Assembly: GCF_030580855.1 (NCBI RefSeq)
Contig: NZ_JAUQOP010000022.1
Span: 1-64,000, forward strand
Length of the DNA: 64,000 nt
From: Pseudomonas citrullilanati
Lineage (GTDB): Bacteria; Pseudomonadota; Gammaproteobacteria; Pseudomonadales; Pseudomonadaceae
Direction: 5' to 3'
Program-made: the position numbers and the translations under genes
Shown: positions 60,603 through 64,000 of the stretch, one piece after another
How the letters are laid out: every line of letters begins with the position of its first letter
Position numbering within the stretch: the first letter of the stretch is position 1
Notes under the pieces: model-generated
Seen by the model: only the letters and a program-made list of their open reading frames with translations
Told to the model about the DNA's origin: nothing
The model's database searches: none

Positions 60603-62300
60603 GTGACTGTGATCATTGGTATCGACCTGGGCACCACCAACAGCCTCGTGGCGGCCTGGGATGGCGAACAGGCGCGGATCCTCCCCAACGCCTTGGGCAA
60701 CTTCCTGACGCCGAGCGTCGTGGGCCTCGACGACGAGGGCCAGCTGGTCGTCGGTGATATCGCCCGCGAGCGCTTGCATACCCACCCCCAGCTCACCGCG
60801 TCGCTGTTCAAGCGCTACATGGGCAGCGCCCGCGAGACCCGGCTCGGCTCCCGCGTGTACCGCGCCGAAGAGCTCTCGGCGATGCTGCTGCGCAGCCTCA
60901 AGGCCGACGCCGAGCGAGCCTTGGGCGAGCCGGTGCATGAAGCGGTGATCAGCGTACCGGCGTATTTCAGCGACGCCCAGCGCAAGGCCACGCGCATCGC
61001 GGGTGAACTGGCGGGGCTGAAGATCGAGAAGCTGATCAACGAACCCACCGCGGCCGCCTTGGCCTACGGTCTCGAACAACGAGACGAAGCCACGTTCCTG
61101 GTGTTCGACCTGGGCGGCGGCACGTTCGACGTGTCGATCCTGGAGCTGTTCGAAGGCGTCATGGAAGTTCGCGCCAGCGCCGGCGACAACTTCCTGGGTG
61201 GCGAGGATTTCGATGACCTGCTCGTGGAGCACTTCATCGCCAGGATCGGCGCCGCCGACCTGCCGGACCTCACCCTCCCCGCCATCACCCAGCGCCTGCG
61301 GCGCGAAGCGCAGCGGGTCCGCCATGCCTTGGGCCAGGCCCAGGCCGCACGCTTCACCCTTCGCGAGCAGTCCCGCGAATGGAGCCTCGAACTGACCCAG
61401 GCCGACCTCGCGGCGATCGTCCAACCCTTGCTGGACCGCCTGCGCGCACCGATCGAACGGGCCTTGCGCGATGCCCGGATCAAGGTCGCGGACCTGGATG
61501 AAATATTGCTGGTCGGCGGCACCACCCGCATGCCGCTGGTCCGCAAGCTGGTTGCCACCCTGTTCGGGCGGATCCCGGCCATGCAGCTCAACCCGGACGA
61601 AGTGGTGGCGCAAGGCGCGGCCATCCAGGCGGCGCTCCAGGCCCGCCATGCGTCCCTGGAAGAAGTCGTCCTGACCGACGTCTGCCCGTACACACTCGGC
61701 ATCGAGACGTCCATGCAGGTGGGGAACGGTTTCCAGAGCGGCCACTACCTGCCGATCATCGAGCGCAACACCGTGGTGCCGGTGAGCCGGTCCCGCAACG
61801 TGTCCACCCTCAGCGATAACCAGAAAGTGGTCCGGCTCGGCATCTACCAGGGCGAAAGCCGCCTGGTCAGCAACAATATTTTCCTCGGTGAATTGGAAAT
61901 CCCCGTACCGCCGCGCAAGGCCGGTGAAGTGACCCTGGATGTGCGCTTCACCTACGACAACAACGGCTTGCTCGAAGCCCAGGTGCACCTGCCGATCAAT
62001 GGCGAGACCCGCCGGCTGGTGATCGAGAACAACCCGGGCGTGCTGGCCCCCGAGGAAATCGCCCAGCGCCTGGCCGCCCTCGAAGCGCTGAAAGTGCACC
62101 CCCGCGACCAGCAGATCAACACCCTGCTGCTCGCCCGGCTTGACCGCCTGTACCAGGAAAGCCTCGGAGAGGGCCGCGAGTACATCGCCGGGCTGGCGAA
62201 CCATTTCCAGCAGATGCTCGATACCCAGGACGAACGCCAGATACGTGAAGCCCGCAGCGACATCACCCAGCGTCTCGCCCACTTCGAGCGGGAGGTTTGA
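60603..62300 (+). CDS. hscC: HscC-type Hsp70 chaperone
   Basis: A 565-residue Hsp70 with a complete ATPase domain (GIDLGTTNSLVAAWDG, FDLGGGTFDVSILE, VGGTTRMPLVRKL) and a shortened substrate-binding domain, the size of HscC rather than DnaK (about 640). The GTG at 60603 follows TAAGGAAAA. It is followed 3 bp on by its J-domain partner. HscC chaperones act on a small set of clients; none is indicated here. Confidence 0.88.
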   Translation: MTVIIGIDLGTTNSLVAAWDGEQARILPNALGNFLTPSVVGLDDEGQLVVGDIARERLHTHPQLTASLFKRYMGSARETRLGSRVYRAEELSAMLLRSLKADAERALGEPVHEAVISVPAYFSDAQRKATRIAGELAGLKIEKLINEPTAAALAYGLEQRDEATFLVFDLGGGTFDVSILELFEGVMEVRASAGDNFLGGEDFDDLLVEHFIARIGAADLPDLTLPAITQRLRREAQRVRHALGQAQAARFTLREQSREWSLELTQADLAAIVQPLLDRLRAPIERALRDARIKVADLDEILLVGGTTRMPLVRKLVATLFGRIPAMQLNPDEVVAQGAAIQAALQARHASLEEVVLTDVCPYTLGIETSMQVGNGFQSGHYLPIIERNTVVPVSRSRNVSTLSDNQKVVRLGIYQGESRLVSNNIFLGELEIPVPPRKAGEVTLDVRFTYDNNGLLEAQVHLPINGETRRLVIENNPGVLAPEEIAQRLAALEALKVHPRDQQINTLLLARLDRLYQESLGEGREYIAGLANHFQQMLDTQDERQIREARSDITQRLAHFEREV

Positions 62301-62303
62301 GCC

Positions 62304-63683
62304 ATGAGCCACTGGCAATTGCTCAGCCTGACCCCCGATGCGGACGAGCGCAGCATCAAGCGCGCCTATGCGCGGCTGCTCAAGGTCCACCGTCCGGACG
62401 AAAACCCGCATGAATTCCAGCGCCTGCGTGAGGCCTATGAAGCGTCGCTGGCCGAGGCGCGCTGGCGTGCGCAGGCCGATGAAGACATCGTCGAGCCCCC
62501 GATCGCCGAGCCCATCGCCCCCGCTCCCGAGGTGATGGAGATCCCCGCGCCGGCCATGGCCCTGGAACCGATCGAAATCCCGCCGGCCATCCGGCCTCCG
62601 GAGCCGTCCCTCGGGCAGATGGAGCAATGGCTGGCCGAAGGCAAGGAACGCCAGCTCATGGACGCCCTGCGTCACTGGCTCAACAGTGAGTGGCTGGTAC
62701 CGTTCGAGCACCGCCAGCAGTTCGAGCAATGCGTGCTGGATTGGCTCGAGTCCGCCCCGCAGTGGTCACCGGCGTTCTTCGAGGGCGTGTGCAAGGCCAT
62801 GGGCTGGGACGAAGACCAAGGCAACCTGCCTTGCCCGTACTGGCGCTGGGATCGCCTGATCCGGCAGTGCGAGGTGCAAGCCCTGGAGGAAACCCTGCGC
62901 GGCGACCTCGCCCGGTTCGACGCCGATAAACTCCATGGGCAGGCGGCGGCCTTGCTGTTGAAGCCCATGGGCGACGCCCGCCGGCGGGCCATGGCCGACC
63001 ACTTCACCGGCCTCGACTGGCAGCGCTTTACCCAGCTCGCCGAAAGCATCGAGTACCAATACCCCGAGGTCCCCGAACGCCTGGGGCTGCAACCGCTGGA
63101 CAACTGGCGGGACTGGTTGCCGGCCACCAGCTATCGAGGGGTCAGCCTGTTTCTCTGGTTCGCATTGTCCGCGCTGATCATGGTGTCGCTGCTGGCGACG
63201 CCGGACAACCGGGATGAGCCGCTGATCGTGCTGCTCATGCCGTTCCTGATGCCGGCATTGCTCTGGCTGGGCATCAAGGTCTACTACGCCTGGACCTACG
63301 TGGCCATTGCGGCCGGGCAGGTGGATGTGTGGCTGAGCCAGAGGCTGGTCCCGCGCCGCTGGTACCGGCAAGGCGCCGGGCTGCTGGTGTTGCGCCACGT
63401 GCTCCCCAGCGCAGTGCCGGCGGCCCTGGCCTGCGCCTGGTCCGAGACGCTGCCGTGGCTGCGCTGGGTCAGCCCGCCAGTGGTGTTCCTCGGCACGCTG
63501 TATTTCACCCAGATGGCGCTGAGCGGCGGTCGGGTCTCGATCTGGGCCCGGGTTCGGCGAGCCATCATGTTGCAGGTCGGACGGCTGCCCTGGCACTGGC
63601 TCAGGCACGAAAGCGTACCGGTCCTGGTGGGCGTGGTGGTGATGGCGGCGTGGGTGTATTCGAGGCTGAGGACCCTGTCCTAG
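62304..63683 (+). CDS. J-domain membrane protein, HscC partner (DjlB/DjlC-like)
   Basis: The 459-residue protein begins with a J domain, but the HPD loop reads H29-R-P-D32 (KVHRPDENP), an inserted Arg. Residues 70-270 are soluble and helical, and about four membrane helices follow in the C-terminal third. This matches the DjlB/DjlC co-chaperones of HscC in layout. It starts 3 bp after hscC, so the two form an operon and the chaperone is probably recruited to the inner membrane. Confidence 0.83.
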   Translation: MSHWQLLSLTPDADERSIKRAYARLLKVHRPDENPHEFQRLREAYEASLAEARWRAQADEDIVEPPIAEPIAPAPEVMEIPAPAMALEPIEIPPAIRPPEPSLGQMEQWLAEGKERQLMDALRHWLNSEWLVPFEHRQQFEQCVLDWLESAPQWSPAFFEGVCKAMGWDEDQGNLPCPYWRWDRLIRQCEVQALEETLRGDLARFDADKLHGQAAALLLKPMGDARRRAMADHFTGLDWQRFTQLAESIEYQYPEVPERLGLQPLDNWRDWLPATSYRGVSLFLWFALSALIMVSLLATPDNRDEPLIVLLMPFLMPALLWLGIKVYYAWTYVAIAAGQVDVWLSQRLVPRRWYRQGAGLLVLRHVLPSAVPAALACAWSETLPWLRWVSPPVVFLGTLYFTQMALSGGRVSIWARVRRAIMLQVGRLPWHWLRHESVPVLVGVVVMAAWVYSRLRTLS

Positions 63684-63794
63684 CGTCTCGTGGGTTGGCG
63701 GAAGTTTGCCGCCATGGGGTCTGGTTGCGTCTATGCTTATCCTGGCCCCTTCATCAAAACCGCCAGCCACGGCGAGCGGCCCCCAGGTGATTAC

Positions 63795-64000
63795 GTGAAA
63801 CACTCGGCACCGACTGCAGTGCTGTTTTGTCTGTTGCTCGGCACGCAGGCCTGGGCCGAGCAGTACCAGGTCGTGACCGAAGAATGGGCACCGTACAACT
63901 ACCAGGAAAACGACCAGCTCACTGGCATGACCACGGAAATCGTCCGGGCCATCATGGCGCTCACGGGGGATGCTTTCGACGTGACGATGGTGCCCAGCAT
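63795..64000 (+). CDS. Periplasmic solute-binding protein, partial at window end
   Basis: From a GTG at 63795 (AGGTGA just upstream) the frame reads VKHSAPTAVLFCLLLGTQAW, then AEQYQVVTEEWAPYNYQEND and LTGMTTEIVRAIMALTG before the window ends. This is a signal peptide followed by the first lobe of a type-3 (amino-acid-type) solute-binding domain. Only 68 residues are visible, so the ligand cannot be judged. Confidence 0.75.
   Translation, partial: MKHSAPTAVLFCLLLGTQAWAEQYQVVTEEWAPYNYQENDQLTGMTTEIVRAIMALTGDAFDVTMVPS

Noticed and set aside
60483..62729. Long antisense frame opposite hscC
   Set aside because: Antisense to an Hsp70 with every family motif present; the translation is low in complexity and resembles nothing.

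Overview
The window is bacterial chromosomal DNA, GC-rich (low sixties percent by eye), from a Pseudomonas of the fluorescens group. This rests on the gene content (AcnD/PrpF methylcitrate operon, ThrH, a SoxR next to a small monooxygenase, APS-type CysH, NCS1/racemase pair) and on the many REP/REPIN palindromes built on TGTGGGAGCGAGC...GCTCGC, which are typical of that group. No prophage, IS, CRISPR, tRNA or rRNA gene is seen. At the left edge two strong promoters with rRNA-operon character fire leftwards out of the window.

Layout. 0-9.5 kb: an EamA exporter, a small lipoprotein, a TetR/SDR/isomerase locus with tandem operator copies, an aminopeptidase P with a cysteine desulfurase, a LysE exporter, and soxR divergent from a small monooxygenase with a clear SoxR box. 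9.7-15.9 kb: an eight-gene metal-uptake operon (PepSY membrane protein, three small uncharacterised proteins, two ZnuA-like binding proteins, ATPase, permease). 16.2-23.0 kb: the 2-methylcitrate (propionate) operon gntR-prpB-prpC-acnD-prpF on the minus strand. 23.3-26.3 kb: a three-gene retropepsin-like protease / transglutaminase-7TM / ATP-grasp module. 26.6-35 kb: pabB, thrH, cysH, a hydantoin/allantoin-type permease and racemase, LysR/SDR, and a HAD phosphatase. 35.2-39 kb: small acidic or Gly/Ser-rich proteins and a hybrid histidine kinase.

39.3-60.2 kb is the most interesting part: a surface-glycan (O-antigen-like) locus of about 21 kb. A plus-strand operon runs from the ABC permease Wzm through a double glycosyltransferase, a GT-C membrane transferase, a DPM/GtrB-like transferase, a methyltransferase, a GtrA flippase, an NAD epimerase, a GMC-type FAD oxidoreductase, WecB and a last glycosyltransferase, with gaps of at most about 55 nt or overlaps. 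Divergent from it is a three-gene operon whose first product is a 900-residue fusion of the Wzt ATPase and sugar-binding domain with a polysaccharide pyruvyltransferase, followed by a 2-oxoglutarate/Fe(II) oxygenase and a second double glycosyltransferase. The inferred picture is a polymer built in the cytoplasm, capped by pyruvylation (possibly also hydroxylation and methylation), exported by Wzm/Wzt, and decorated in the periplasm by a GtrABC-like branch. Its sugar donor may be made by an FAD/NAD redox pair acting on a lipid-linked sugar. The last 3.5 kb hold an HscC-type Hsp70 with its J-protein and the start of a periplasmic solute-binding protein.
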